DNA from: Idiomarina seosinensis
Lineage (GTDB): Bacteria; Pseudomonadota; Gammaproteobacteria; Enterobacterales; Alteromonadaceae
Reading direction: 5' to 3'
Assembly (NCBI RefSeq): GCF_003987275.1
Contig: NZ_PIQF01000001.1
Span: forward strand, 620,001-684,000
Length of the DNA: 64,000 nt
Shown in pieces: positions 40,308 to 47,709 of the stretch. Within the stretch, counting starts at the first letter, position 1; each line of letters begins with the position of its first letter. Made by a program: the position numbers and the translations under genes. Under the pieces are notes generated by a model that saw only the letters and a list, made by a program, of their open reading frames with translations, was not told the DNA's origin and did no database searches.

Positions 40308-40502
40308 CTAGCCTTCTATTAGTTCTTCCCGACGCTCATTTTCTTCTGCTTTTGCTCGGAGCTTGTTGACGCGGTCAAATACTGAAGAAGGTACTTCAGA
40401 AATGCCATTGCCTTGTTCCATGTCTTCAGAGATGAGGCCAACAAAGTGACTTTCTGCTTCAATATCTTGTCTGACATCAGCTAGGCGTGTAACTTTACCC
40501 AT
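40308..40502 (-). CDS. Putative non-PrlF antitoxin of the YhaV toxin
   Basis: The 64-residue protein begins MGKVTRLADVRQDIEAESHF and ends RVNKLRAKAEENERREELIE. It is acidic and helical and is about half the length of PrlF (111 residues), with no recognisable AbrB swapped-hairpin domain. Position (antitoxin first, 7-bp gap), a strong AAGGAGGTATAAGCA ribosome-binding site and an inverted repeat over the promoter fit an autoregulated antitoxin. Neutralising activity is inferred. Confidence 0.7.
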   Translation of the reverse strand: MGKVTRLADVRQDIEAESHFVGLISEDMEQGNGISEVPSSVFDRVNKLRAKAEENERREELIEG

Positions 40503-40524
40503 TGCTTATACCTCCTTTCAAGGG

Positions 40525-40557
40525 TGCGATATTGTACGCTAAATGCACAATATTGCA
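40525..40557 (-). promoter_or_regulatory. Inverted-repeat operator of the YhaV toxin-antitoxin operon
   Basis: Arms TGCGATATTGT and ACAATATTGCA pair over 11 bp with one mismatch and an 11-bp spacer, 23 bp upstream of the antitoxin start. They are probably bound by the antitoxin or the complex. Confidence 0.7.
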
Positions 40558-40767
40558 ACTTGGACAATGAGTATAGACTAATTTTCAATTAATCAACTCA
40601 TTCCCTTCCTTCACTATATCGGCATACTGTAGATAAAGTAAACAGTGTCCTTTTATACAGTGCTATGTGTTATTTCTGTGACTGATAAGTTCGTGTAGTT
40701 TGTCTTGTAACAATAAACTTAACCAGTGGTTTTCTCCTTATAAATACGTATCGCCAGTAAAAATAGT

Positions 40768-41076
40768 TTAAAGCATGTATCGTGGACCTGTCGCGAGATA
40801 GAGTAAGGCAAAACGTTTCACCCGGCATAAGAACTGTTCTTCTGCGCTCGCTCTGGCGGCCATTTTTTCTTTTGCATCGGCGTTTGATGCGCGATTGTTA
40901 AGTATGTTCAACAGATTGCCGTAGCTGGTGCTTTTAAGCTGTTGAACATGGCTACTGACCTGCTCAGTTGAGTCGGCGGCCTCGGAGAATACTTCCTTAT
41001 ACAAAGAAATCTTAATTAAAGCAGGTGGTAACCGTCTAATAACCAGGCTTCGTAGAGCCAAGGAATTTACAGGCAC
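40768..41076 (-). CDS. Hypothetical protein, possibly a decayed gene end
   Basis: The 102-residue frame from a GTG contains NNRASNADAKEKMAARASAEEQFLCRVKRFALLYLAT. A weak GGAGAG lies nine nt before the GTG, and the reading frame stays open for about 40 bp more upstream to a stop. I recognise no family. It is the last member of a same-strand run with the two Doc-like genes and could be a third, partly lost member of that operon. Confidence 0.35.
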   Translation of the reverse strand: MPVNSLALRSLVIRRLPPALIKISLYKEVFSEAADSTEQVSSHVQQLKSTSYGNLLNILNNRASNADAKEKMAARASAEEQFLCRVKRFALLYLATGPRYML

Positions 41077-41132
41077 TGCATGGAACTCTCCACTTAAGTG
41101 ATTTGTGTTAGGGCAGTAGAAATATGCCCCTT

Positions 41133-41762
41133 TTAACTACCAAAAATCCCCTGCTCAAGTGCTTCCATGAACAGTTGCTGTCGAAACTGGCGGTCTGCTT
41201 CAACTTCTTGGTTACTTGCTTCCCAATCTGAAGCTGGCGCTCTTAAGCAGCAGCTATTTAATGCTTCGTCAACGTAACCTCGCAATCTGGCTGTTCCCCG
41301 GTAGTCATCTAATCCAAGTTGAGTTAGTGGAAGGCGTTCACGGGGCAAGTCCTCATAGCTCGAGTTATTTGCCGATAAGGGTTTTCTCATGAAAACGCGG
41401 TAGAGTATTTGCTCGAATACCGAGTGCGTAAGCCCACCACTAGTAAACAAATGCCAAACCACTGGGTCTGCACAATCAACGAGATAATTACTGAGTCGCA
41501 AGTATGTCAAAGCTGTGATGAAAGCAGTTTCGACAGCTTGTTGTTTGTCTTCAGCCCAACGAGCTTTGTTAAGCGTTACGGCGTAATCAGCCGCCACCTG
41601 AATAGCATCGACGTTAAAAAAAGTATCAGTGCGACGGCTGTTAAGGTTTACCCGCTCGCACAACCGAGTTAGCTCATTCATATCAAGCGCTAAAGCGGCA
41701 GCTCCGTGTAGACGATGGTGTATCTCAGCCACTTGGTCAGGTGTGAACGTATGGATCCACAT
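41133..41762 (-). CDS. Doc-fold protein with lost Fic motif (second of tandem pair)
   Basis: The 209-residue protein resembles its upstream neighbour and the Doc (death-on-curing) fold: FTPDQVAEIHHRLHGAAAL, VDAIQVAADYAVTLNKARWA, QAVETAFITALTYLRLSNYLV. The position of the Fic motif HxFx(D/E)(G/A)NxR reads NKARWAEDKQQA, with no His and no Asn-Lys-Arg. AMP-transfer or phosphorylation activity is therefore not expected. A role as an antitoxin, decoy or structural partner is speculation. Confidence 0.6.
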   Translation of the reverse strand: MWIHTFTPDQVAEIHHRLHGAAALALDMNELTRLCERVNLNSRRTDTFFNVDAIQVAADYAVTLNKARWAEDKQQAVETAFITALTYLRLSNYLVDCADPVVWHLFTSGGLTHSVFEQILYRVFMRKPLSANNSSYEDLPRERLPLTQLGLDDYRGTARLRGYVDEALNSCCLRAPASDWEASNQEVEADRQFRQQLFMEALEQGIFGS

Positions 41763-41906
41763 AAGAGTCTCCAGGTGATGTCAGTGGGGCTAATTTAGCC
41801 CGGAAATTTGAAATGAAAGGCGTCTATTAACGTAAAAACAATGAGCATTTAGATCGGCGTTACTGCGTTAACCAGGAATGACACGTACAACGGATCTGAC
41901 TTGTTA

Positions 41907-42455
41907 TTAGTCATTGGTTGCCCAATGAAACTCTTCACTCGAGTCGACAGTAAAAGTACTCCTGATATTGTCGACGATATCGAATAGCTGTGTCTGGTTT
42001 TTAATTGGATTTATCGATGCTTCTGCTAGCCTAATAAGTTCAGCGGCCGTTCCAGTTAGGCCATGGCGCTTTCTAATAACCTCGAGGTATTCACACAACA
42101 GCCGAACAGCGAACTTATTGACCGTTGTGCAGTTCTCACGCATTAGCTCGAATAGCGCCTGATTTTGGCAACCCAGGGAAAGGCCGTAACTATTAAGGTA
42201 AATCATGCAAACCGCGAAAGCCGTTTCTGCCGCTCTATTGGTGTTCGGAGACCAATCGAAATGCGCCAGCTTTACGCCGTATTCTGCTGCGATAGTAAAA
42301 ATGGTGCTGATATCTACCGTTTTACCTACAAACTTCTGATGCGTATCGATGCATATTTTAGTGAGCAGCTCAGTATTGGGTTCAAAGTCTATCTCACGAT
42401 GCAAAGCAAAATGTATTTTAAGAATCTCATCAGGGATAAGAGTAATTGGCTTCAT
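41907..42455 (-). CDS. Doc-fold protein with altered Fic motif (first of tandem pair)
   Basis: The 182-residue protein aligns with P1 Doc by eye over most of its length: LIPDEILKIHFALHREIDFE near the start, ISTIFTIAAEYGVKLAHFDW, NTNRAAETAFAVCMIYLNSYG and a helical end. Where Doc has HIFNDANKRTA this has HFDWSPNTNRAA, keeping one His and one Arg but not the motif spacing. I used the ATG after CGGAGACACAAC; an upstream in-frame start would add 14 residues. It lies 60 bp after the second alpA. Confidence 0.65.
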   Translation of the reverse strand: MKPITLIPDEILKIHFALHREIDFEPNTELLTKICIDTHQKFVGKTVDISTIFTIAAEYGVKLAHFDWSPNTNRAAETAFAVCMIYLNSYGLSLGCQNQALFELMRENCTTVNKFAVRLLCEYLEVIRKRHGLTGTAAELIRLAEASINPIKNQTQLFDIVDNIRSTFTVDSSEEFHWATND

Positions 42456-42515
42456 GTTGTGTCTCCGAAAAAGGCAGGGGCGACAGGACGCCGCCACGGT
42501 AGTTTGAATGGCTCG

Positions 42516-42722
42516 CTAGTAATTCAGATTGGGAATGGCATCGCCACGTTCATCGGCAATGCGTTGCATCATCCATTCGTCGACCTCTGAATCTATCCAG
42601 GCAACTTTTTTACCAAGTACCCGTACAGGTTTTGGGAACGTACCTTCGTTAACCATCTTGTAAATTGAAGTACGTCCCAGGCCAATGCGGTCTCTAACTT
42701 CGTTAATTCTTAAAAATCTCAT
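42516..42722 (-). CDS. AlpA-family transcriptional regulator (second copy)
   Basis: The 68-residue winged HTH of AlpA type reads MRFLRINEVRDRIGLGRTSI then YKMVNEGTFPKPVRVLGKKVAWIDSEVDEWM. The start was set at the ATG preceded by AGAGGAAATAGCG; a longer frame upstream has no ribosome-binding site. It is clearly paralogous to the copy at 38496-38699. It is divergent from radC and heads the run of Doc-like genes, which it may activate. Confidence 0.92.
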   Translation of the reverse strand: MRFLRINEVRDRIGLGRTSIYKMVNEGTFPKPVRVLGKKVAWIDSEVDEWMMQRIADERGDAIPNLNY

Positions 42723-42747
42723 CGCTATTTCCTCTGTTTGGTTTATC

Positions 42748-42771
42748 TCAGAGTATTCGCAGGGGCTGTAA
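42748..42771 (-). promoter_or_regulatory. Promoter element of the second alpA
   Basis: The minus strand has TTACAGCCC, nine nt, then CTCTGA, exactly as upstream of the first alpA. TTACAG followed after 17 nt by AGATAA could be a -35/-10 pair. Confidence 0.55.
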
Positions 42772-42856
42772 CGAATAACCATGAACAACGAATCCACCGA
42801 GTTTCAGGCCTATATCACGCACGTGCATTCAAGAATCGAAAACAAGGAGACATAAA

Positions 42857-43330
42857 ATGCACGAGCAAAATGCCGAGTATGTAACGAATGGGCCTATGAC
42901 TGAGGTTGATGTGCTGAATAAAGCGTCAGAGATCCTGGAGACGAAGTTTTTGAAGGGGGAGGGCTTTACCAGTCCGTCTGCGGCAAAAGACTTCCTTAGG
43001 TACAAGCTGGCGCATCAAAAGCGTGAAGTGTTCGCCATCATGCTGATGGACTCGCAGCATCGCCTGATTGAGTATAAGGAGTTGTTCTTCGGGACCATTA
43101 ACGCAGCGCCGGTGTATCCCCGTGAAGTGATGAAGGAAGTGCTTCAGCAAAACGCTGCTGCTGTCATCCTGGCACACAACCATCCATCGGGTGTGACTGA
43201 GCCATCGGAAGCTGACAAGCGTGTGACGACGCGTATCAAGGACGCACTCAATCACATAGACGTCCCCGTGCTTGACCACATCGTAGTAGGTCAAGACACG
43301 GTTTCGTTTGCTGAAAGGGGGTTGTTGTAG
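42857..43330 (+). CDS. RadC-like JAB-domain protein
   Basis: The 157-residue protein holds the JAB/MPN metal-binding motif HNHPSGVTEPSEAD (about residues 112-125) and the conserved Glu in REVFAIMLMDSQHRLIEYKELFFGTINAA. It lacks the N-terminal HhH domain of full-length RadC, as is common for copies in islands and prophages. The biochemical role is unsettled. A good AAGGAGACATAAA ribosome-binding site precedes the ATG, and it is divergent from alpA. Confidence 0.93.
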   Translation: MHEQNAEYVTNGPMTEVDVLNKASEILETKFLKGEGFTSPSAAKDFLRYKLAHQKREVFAIMLMDSQHRLIEYKELFFGTINAAPVYPREVMKEVLQQNAAAVILAHNHPSGVTEPSEADKRVTTRIKDALNHIDVPVLDHIVVGQDTVSFAERGLL

Positions 43331-43393
43331 GTGTACTGTCGCTGAGCACGTAGAAGAGGTTTTCCCTGGGCCTTTTCTACGTTGCTTAGTGCC

Positions 43394-44077
43394 TTATGCT
43401 GGCGCTTTATTTTTTGCATTGCTGCTGTAAAACGACTGCCGCTTGCCCTGGTACTTAGTCGTCTTCTCTTTACACAGGTAACTAAAGTGCAGAAATGCGT
43501 CTCTGTGCACTGGGTCATCTGTACTGAGTGGTCCTTGCAGAACCCTAAACACTGGCGTTGATGTGTGAAGGAGCGCTACCCGCGAATCAGCCGATAACCC
43601 ATGCGTCTTTAACCACGCCTGTCGGATAATTTTACCCAGCTTGGTGGGGTCCTCATGGCTTAAGTTACCAACTGGGTAGAGCGTGTCCTTGTTAGTGAAT
43701 AGTACGACATGGTAATGCTCTAATTCGCTGTCTGTTGTCTGCTCAACTTTAGCAACGTATTCGACCTCCGTTGGGTAAACCCTTTGATTACGACGTGCTA
43801 CAGCGTTTTGGTAGCTAGCGATACCTGCTTTAACTCGCTCAATAAACTCCGTAATCGCGTTACGTTGCAGGTAAGGGTTAGTATGAGTAGGTAGGTGCAG
43901 GTCGAACTTTACTGCCAGTACTCGCTTATGGCTCTGAAGCACCCGCTGCATGACCGTATGTAAGCGGTCTAGGAACTGCAGGATGTATGGTGCATTAGCG
44001 GTGTGTAAGTCAAAGCCCGCATATTCAGCATCGTAATGTAGTGTGTGGTTATGGTTATTGGTGTTTCGTTTTGTCAT
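43394..44077 (-). CDS. Inovirus Gp2/YagK-YfjJ-like replication protein (DUF3296)
   Basis: The 227-residue protein fits the inovirus Gp2 family found in P4-like islands: VLAVKFDLHLPTHTN, FIERVKAGIASYQNAVARRN, and ELEHYHVVLFTNKD, whose HYH matches the HUH metal-binding motif of rolling-circle initiators, followed by GKIIRQAWLK. The catalytic Tyr cannot be assigned firmly. A hairpin covers the ribosome-binding site. It could replicate the excised island, which is inference. Confidence 0.85.
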   Translation of the reverse strand: MTKRNTNNHNHTLHYDAEYAGFDLHTANAPYILQFLDRLHTVMQRVLQSHKRVLAVKFDLHLPTHTNPYLQRNAITEFIERVKAGIASYQNAVARRNQRVYPTEVEYVAKVEQTTDSELEHYHVVLFTNKDTLYPVGNLSHEDPTKLGKIIRQAWLKTHGLSADSRVALLHTSTPVFRVLQGPLSTDDPVHRDAFLHFSYLCKEKTTKYQGKRQSFYSSNAKNKAPA

Positions 44078-44081
44078 TTTC

Positions 44082-44113
44082 GATCTCCTTTTGGTGATTA
44101 CTCATAGGAGATC
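44082..44113 (-). promoter_or_regulatory. Hairpin that can mask the ribosome-binding site of the Gp2-like gene
   Basis: In the mRNA, GATCTCCT pairs perfectly with AGGAGATC (8 bp, 16-nt loop), and the second arm is the Shine-Dalgarno, 4 nt before the ATG. The loop begins with an ATG that opens a 16-codon leader frame running across the gene's start. Confidence 0.6.
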
Positions 44114-44350
44114 TGATCCTGTAACTTTTAACCATCAGGCAGACGGTAAGCTTTGGGGCTTACCTATCACTGGCTAAGCATTTGTTAATAGATATACCAA
44201 TGAATGATGTAAACAGTGGTAGTAATGAGGTTTGTATATATTACTATTACCAACACAAGTGGGGTCAGCATTTACGCCGCTGCAAATTTGATTCGTCAGC
44301 ACACTCGGTAAATTTCAATTAGCCAAATTTCTGATAGTTTAGAATCCCCA

Positions 44351-45787
44351 TTATAGCGGTAACCTTTTAAATTTAAAGCTATTGCTTTTAGGATCCGGAA
44401 TTATAAACAGTGTGTGCTCTCGGTGGTTAGAGTAGTCTGCTGGTAAAATGGATGTGGCAAAACGTCTCTTCGGATTATTGAGATTCCGATTAACATCCAA
44501 GTCTTCGATTCGATTAGCGTGGGCCGATACTGCAGCTATGGAAAAACAATAGGTGGCCCAATCGAAAAGTGCCTCATCAATATTATCGCTATCATTTCCT
44601 TCTGGCTGAGATAAGAACTTTGCGTGTTTGAGTATGGAGCGAACTTCCTTGGCTATACTAAGAAAATTAATAGCATCTCGGTGCTCGACGTTAGCTGCAT
44701 CTAACTTCAGTTTTGCCAGCTGTCTATAAGAGACACCTGATTTTTCAGCTTCAATTTCCGGGGACAAGGTTTTTAGGGCTTTAGCTAGTCTATCGAAAAG
44801 AAAAGGTTCTTTTTTTTCTGGTAGGGTAAATCGATTAATTAGTGACTTAGTTATCTCGTAAAGCTCCTGATTAGCTAAGGGGTAAATACTTGTTGGCGAT
44901 GATAGTCCGTAAGCAACTGATAAGTTAAGAGAGCAAGCTGCTTCGACAACTCTATCATCGAATGATGCTTTAAATTGTGCTGAAGTGGAGGGAGCTATTC
45001 TATCCAGTTGTATTTTTAGTTGTTGCGGTTTTAAACAGGCTGGTTCCAAAGGGTAATATTTAAAAAACGGGAAGCTAGGGCAGCTGACTAGGGCAGGGTG
45101 TTCAATATTTATTTGATACTTGGATTCGGCATACCCTAATTTTGGGGAACGACTATGTTGAGGCATCCGAACTATTAAGCGGTGAGAAACAAGCTGTTCT
45201 ATATATCGTCGTATCTGATTACGACGTAAACCACTTATTTTCCCAAGCTTTTCGTAGCCCGCTTCAATAACGAATCCTTCGTCTGTATGGCTAAACATAC
45301 TACAAAATAGGTGAACCATTTTATATTTATCAGACGATGCTCCTAGACCTTGGAAAAATGCATGAGCCTGGCTTGTGATCTCTAAACTTAAACCAACATG
45401 GTAGTGCTCGTTAAGCATCCTAATTGTTGAATCAACGTCCAGGTAGTTATCGAAAACAGCTTGTGAAATTTCATTATACAAGCCTCGCTCAAATGGCCAT
45501 TTTGTTCTATTCCTCATTACAAACAAAGCTTGAGTGTTACTCGACAATGTTAGGCTTCTTTTGCCCCTTATGCCTGGGTCAACAAAATCCTTTTCAAGGG
45601 CTCCTTTGTCCAATAGCTCGCTAATTCCTTTCTCGATAAGCCACTTAGGTAGGAACAATTTGCTTTCCAGTTCTTTTGCGTTAAGTTGAGTGCAAGAGTC
45701 TCCGATTGTATTAAGAAAACGAGGCAAAAAAATTGCCGCATGTGTTCCTAAATGTGGAACTTCGATTTCCCGTAGAAAATGATACAT
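44351..45787 (-). CDS. Large unknown protein with winged-helix-like regions
   Basis: The 478-residue soluble protein starts MYHFLREIEVPHLGTHAAIF. Two stretches look like winged helices: LFLPKWLIEKGISELLDKGALEKDF (about residues 45-70) and EKLGKISGLRRNQIRRYIEQLVSHRLIVRMP (about 181-211). The middle (SFPFFKYYPLEPACLKPQQLKIQLD) is unfamiliar. This could be a replication initiator or regulator of the island. I cannot name a family. Confidence 0.75.
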   Translation of the reverse strand: MYHFLREIEVPHLGTHAAIFLPRFLNTIGDSCTQLNAKELESKLFLPKWLIEKGISELLDKGALEKDFVDPGIRGKRSLTLSSNTQALFVMRNRTKWPFERGLYNEISQAVFDNYLDVDSTIRMLNEHYHVGLSLEITSQAHAFFQGLGASSDKYKMVHLFCSMFSHTDEGFVIEAGYEKLGKISGLRRNQIRRYIEQLVSHRLIVRMPQHSRSPKLGYAESKYQINIEHPALVSCPSFPFFKYYPLEPACLKPQQLKIQLDRIAPSTSAQFKASFDDRVVEAACSLNLSVAYGLSSPTSIYPLANQELYEITKSLINRFTLPEKKEPFLFDRLAKALKTLSPEIEAEKSGVSYRQLAKLKLDAANVEHRDAINFLSIAKEVRSILKHAKFLSQPEGNDSDNIDEALFDWATYCFSIAAVSAHANRIEDLDVNRNLNNPKRRFATSILPADYSNHREHTLFIIPDPKSNSFKFKRLPL

Positions 45788-45830
45788 AAAACACCATTAA
45801 TAAAGAGTCAGCTAAAATAACATATCAATT

Positions 45831-45862
45831 AACCAGTCAAAAAGTAAATATAAAACCAGTCA
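45831..45862. repeat. Pair of AACCAGTCA direct repeats in a divergent intergenic region
   Basis: AACCAGTCA occurs at 45831-45839 and 45854-45862, 23 bp apart (about two helical turns), in AT-rich DNA between the 478-residue gene and the 352-residue gene. Possible operator or iteron-like sites. Confidence 0.45.
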
Positions 45863-45949
45863 TAAAACTTAAAGTTTGTAGGGCCTTAATAATTAATGTA
45901 ATGTCTGGGGAAGTGATTGGTTTTATGCTGAATTTATTGGGGTTCTGAA

Positions 45950-47008
45950 ATGGGAAATGGGAAAAGTGGAGGACGTAAGAAGGAAGATTTTAAAACGTGG
46001 TTTAAACAGCGAGACCAGAGTAAAAACGATCACAAAGAAGGGGTTGTACGCACCCATTGTATAAAAAAACTGCCGGAAAAATCACGACAAGAAGCAGCGA
46101 AACTCAGCACGACAGATCTATACCAGCGAGCCTTAGATTCAGTTCCGAAAGGTGAAGAAGCATTTCTAGACGAGCTGAAAGATGAATTTCGAAAATCAAG
46201 GCCCAAATCAATACGGGTATTTGGTAAAAAAACGCCTTACTCATCCCCACAAATCAAGCTACCGAAAAAAACATTAAAAGCGATGGATGGCTATATTGAA
46301 AGAAAGAAAGGCTTGAGTAATCGCACTGAGTTGATCGTGTCTGCTTTCGATAATTTAAACGAGCTTGATAAGGATCTAAGCGATTACTACAAGGAGTGGG
46401 AGAAAGATATTGAGCGAAATACTCAACAAAGGGTTGATGAAGCGACAAGGAGAAAAGATAACGAAATCATAAGCCTAAAGCAGAGGGTAGATGAGTTATC
46501 AGCAGACGAAACTTTCCAAAAGGAGGCTCAGCGGCGAACGATTGATCTGCTATTTGGCGAAATACGAAGCTTATACTCGAGATTGGAGAGTTACGAAGAT
46601 ATCTTTGACGTTCACGGCTTGGATTATCGCGAACTGAATAAGTCTGACAATACAGAGCCAAGTCGTGGAGAGTCTGAAGTTAAACGTCTTGAATCAAGAA
46701 TAGATAAGCTTTTTGTAGCAGAGCAGCCCACTGAAACCGAAGAAATGAAACACTCTGAACCAGTTAAGAAGCGCCGGAGAAAACCGTCAAGTTATATTCC
46801 TATGGATCTAGCTAGACATTCTGAAGTTAAAGATAATCTAGTCTCTGAAGCTCCTCAGTCTGGAAAGCGTAATCAGAGAGACGATGCCCGCGAAAGAGCA
46901 CGTGCTCAAAATGCAACACTCAATGTCGATGGCTCTGCCCAGGAAAAAGGAGCGAGTGTTACTAGAGAAGTAGAAGAACTCAGTGAGGACAAGGATACTT
47001 CAAGTTAG
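45950..47008 (+). CDS. Unknown coiled-coil protein with a possible ribbon-helix-helix segment
   Basis: The 352-residue, highly charged protein contains IKLPKKTLKAMDGYIERKKGLSNRTELIVSAFDNL (about residues 102-136), which has the strand-helix-helix pattern of ribbon-helix-helix DNA-binding proteins. A coiled coil (about 140-200) follows, then a disordered basic/acidic tail. The layout is like KfrA-type accessory DNA-binding proteins of mobile elements, though no homology is proven. It is divergent from the 478-residue gene and ends about 50 bp before the right arm sites. Confidence 0.7.
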   Translation: MGNGKSGGRKKEDFKTWFKQRDQSKNDHKEGVVRTHCIKKLPEKSRQEAAKLSTTDLYQRALDSVPKGEEAFLDELKDEFRKSRPKSIRVFGKKTPYSSPQIKLPKKTLKAMDGYIERKKGLSNRTELIVSAFDNLNELDKDLSDYYKEWEKDIERNTQQRVDEATRRKDNEIISLKQRVDELSADETFQKEAQRRTIDLLFGEIRSLYSRLESYEDIFDVHGLDYRELNKSDNTEPSRGESEVKRLESRIDKLFVAEQPTETEEMKHSEPVKKRRRKPSSYIPMDLARHSEVKDNLVSEAPQSGKRNQRDDARERARAQNATLNVDGSAQEKGASVTREVEELSEDKDTSS

Positions 47009-47056
47009 GCCGCAAAGAAGGCCTAAAATGAGCCTTTGAATCAATAAATTATCGGA

Positions 47057-47076
47057 GGTGCTACATGCGGTGCTAC
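47057..47076. promoter_or_regulatory. Candidate integrase arm-type sites, right end
   Basis: GGTGCTAC at 47057-47064 and 47069-47076, 12 bp apart, matches the pair at the left end in sequence, orientation and spacing, 57 bp inside attR. Confidence 0.65.
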
Positions 47077-47132
47077 AATAGAGGTTAATGATAAATAAGT
47101 TGTTTAATATCATTCTTTTATGGTTATTTTTT

Positions 47133-47161
47133 AAGTCCGGCCCCGGGCACCAATTCCGATT
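47133..47161 (+). repeat. Right attachment site (attR), 29-bp direct repeat
   Basis: It is identical to 23786-23814 and includes the last 20 nt of tRNA-Leu. It is a tRNA fragment only, not a second gene. Confidence 0.95.
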
Positions 47162-47469
47162 TATATCTTGTTGTAGCTTGCGTCCTGACGCAAGGAAAAC
47201 CATATCTTAATTAAAACTCCAAATTGCTGTGAAACGCATTCAAAGAGTTACTCATACTTTAGTCCATTTTCACTGTCTTTATCGTCCTTTTATTCAGTAT
47301 ATTTAAAAGTATAGATTCCACCATGTCGTGTTTTTTATCTTGAAGGTCAGGTGCGACTTTTTGTCCTCTATGTGATGCGAGAGGAGATGCAGCTAACCAA
47401 ACCGGCACTGGTTGCACGTGAACTTAATGAGTTAAAATGGAAGTTACGTATTCAGTCAAAGGCGCTAAC
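47162..47469. other. Flank right of the island, 308 bp before the TIGR02450 gene
   Basis: A perfect 8-bp hairpin CTTGCGTC-CT-GACGCAAG lies at 47177-47194. A 32-codon frame starts at 47375 (MREEMQLTKPALVARELNEL...) and ends at TGA 47471-47473, overlapping the TIGR02450 start as ATGA. The open frame extends about 16 codons further upstream without a stop, so it could be the end of a truncated gene. No family recognised. Confidence 0.4.
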
Positions 47470-47685
47470 ATGAACCAAATTAATCCAGCCAAGCTTCACA
47501 ATAGCAAGTGGACTGCCGTGACGCCGATAAATCGGGAAAAGCATTTTTTGGTATCAGAAGTTGAGTATGATGAGGATGGCTCGGTGATGTCGTGTGTGAT
47601 CGAGTCGGTGCTTTCAGGAAAGGAGTATTCAATTGACTGGGTTGAACTTAAAAGCGAAGAAAAATGGGTTCAAGGCTGGAAATAG
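47470..47685 (+). CDS. TIGR02450 family Trp-rich small protein
   Basis: The 71-residue protein matches the TIGR02450 family end to end: MNQINPAKLHNSKWTAVTPI, NREKHFLVSEVEYDEDG, SVLSGKEYSIDWVELKSEEKWVQGWK. Its function is unknown. The start is the ATG that overlaps the stop of a preceding 32-codon frame (ATGA) and has AAAGG upstream. It is the first gene outside the island and likely part of the original chromosome. Confidence 0.9.
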   Translation: MNQINPAKLHNSKWTAVTPINREKHFLVSEVEYDEDGSVMSCVIESVLSGKEYSIDWVELKSEEKWVQGWK

Positions 47686-47709
47686 AGCACGAAAGTTTAC
47701 TCCTACTTT

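Larger units (their letters stand above)
23786..47161. mobile_element. 23.4-kb genomic island in tRNA-Leu carrying defence genes
   Basis: A 29-bp perfect direct repeat occurs at 23786-23814 (overlapping the tRNA-Leu 3' end) and 47133-47161. A P4-type integrase stands just inside the left end and paired GGTGCTAC boxes at both ends. Inside are an ABC-three-component system, a type I RM operon, toxin-antitoxin genes, AlpA regulators, RadC and an inovirus Gp2-like gene. Core genes flank both sides. No plasmid transfer genes or phage structural genes are visible, so the island is a non-self-transmissible or satellite-like integrative element by inference. Confidence 0.95.

Noticed and set aside
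40308-40502. PrlF/SohA antitoxin
   Set aside because: The gene partner of YhaV suggested PrlF, but the 64 residues show no AbrB-like strand pattern and the length is half of PrlF.
42497-42797. Longer starts for the second alpA and the first Doc-like protein
   Set aside because: The extra N-terminal residues lack a Shine-Dalgarno and do not resemble the paralogue; internal ATGs with good sites were used.
23967-47008. Retron or DISARM/BREX components in the island
   Set aside because: No reverse transcriptase, PglZ, BrxC-like or DrmA-like protein is visible; the SMC-like ATPase is explained by the three-component operon.
23815-47132. Intact prophage
   Set aside because: No terminase, capsid, portal or tail genes appear; RadC and Gp2-like genes alone are common in satellite-type islands.
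47133-47161. A second tRNA-Leu gene at the right end
   Set aside because: Only the last 20 nt of the tRNA are present; it is an attachment-site copy.
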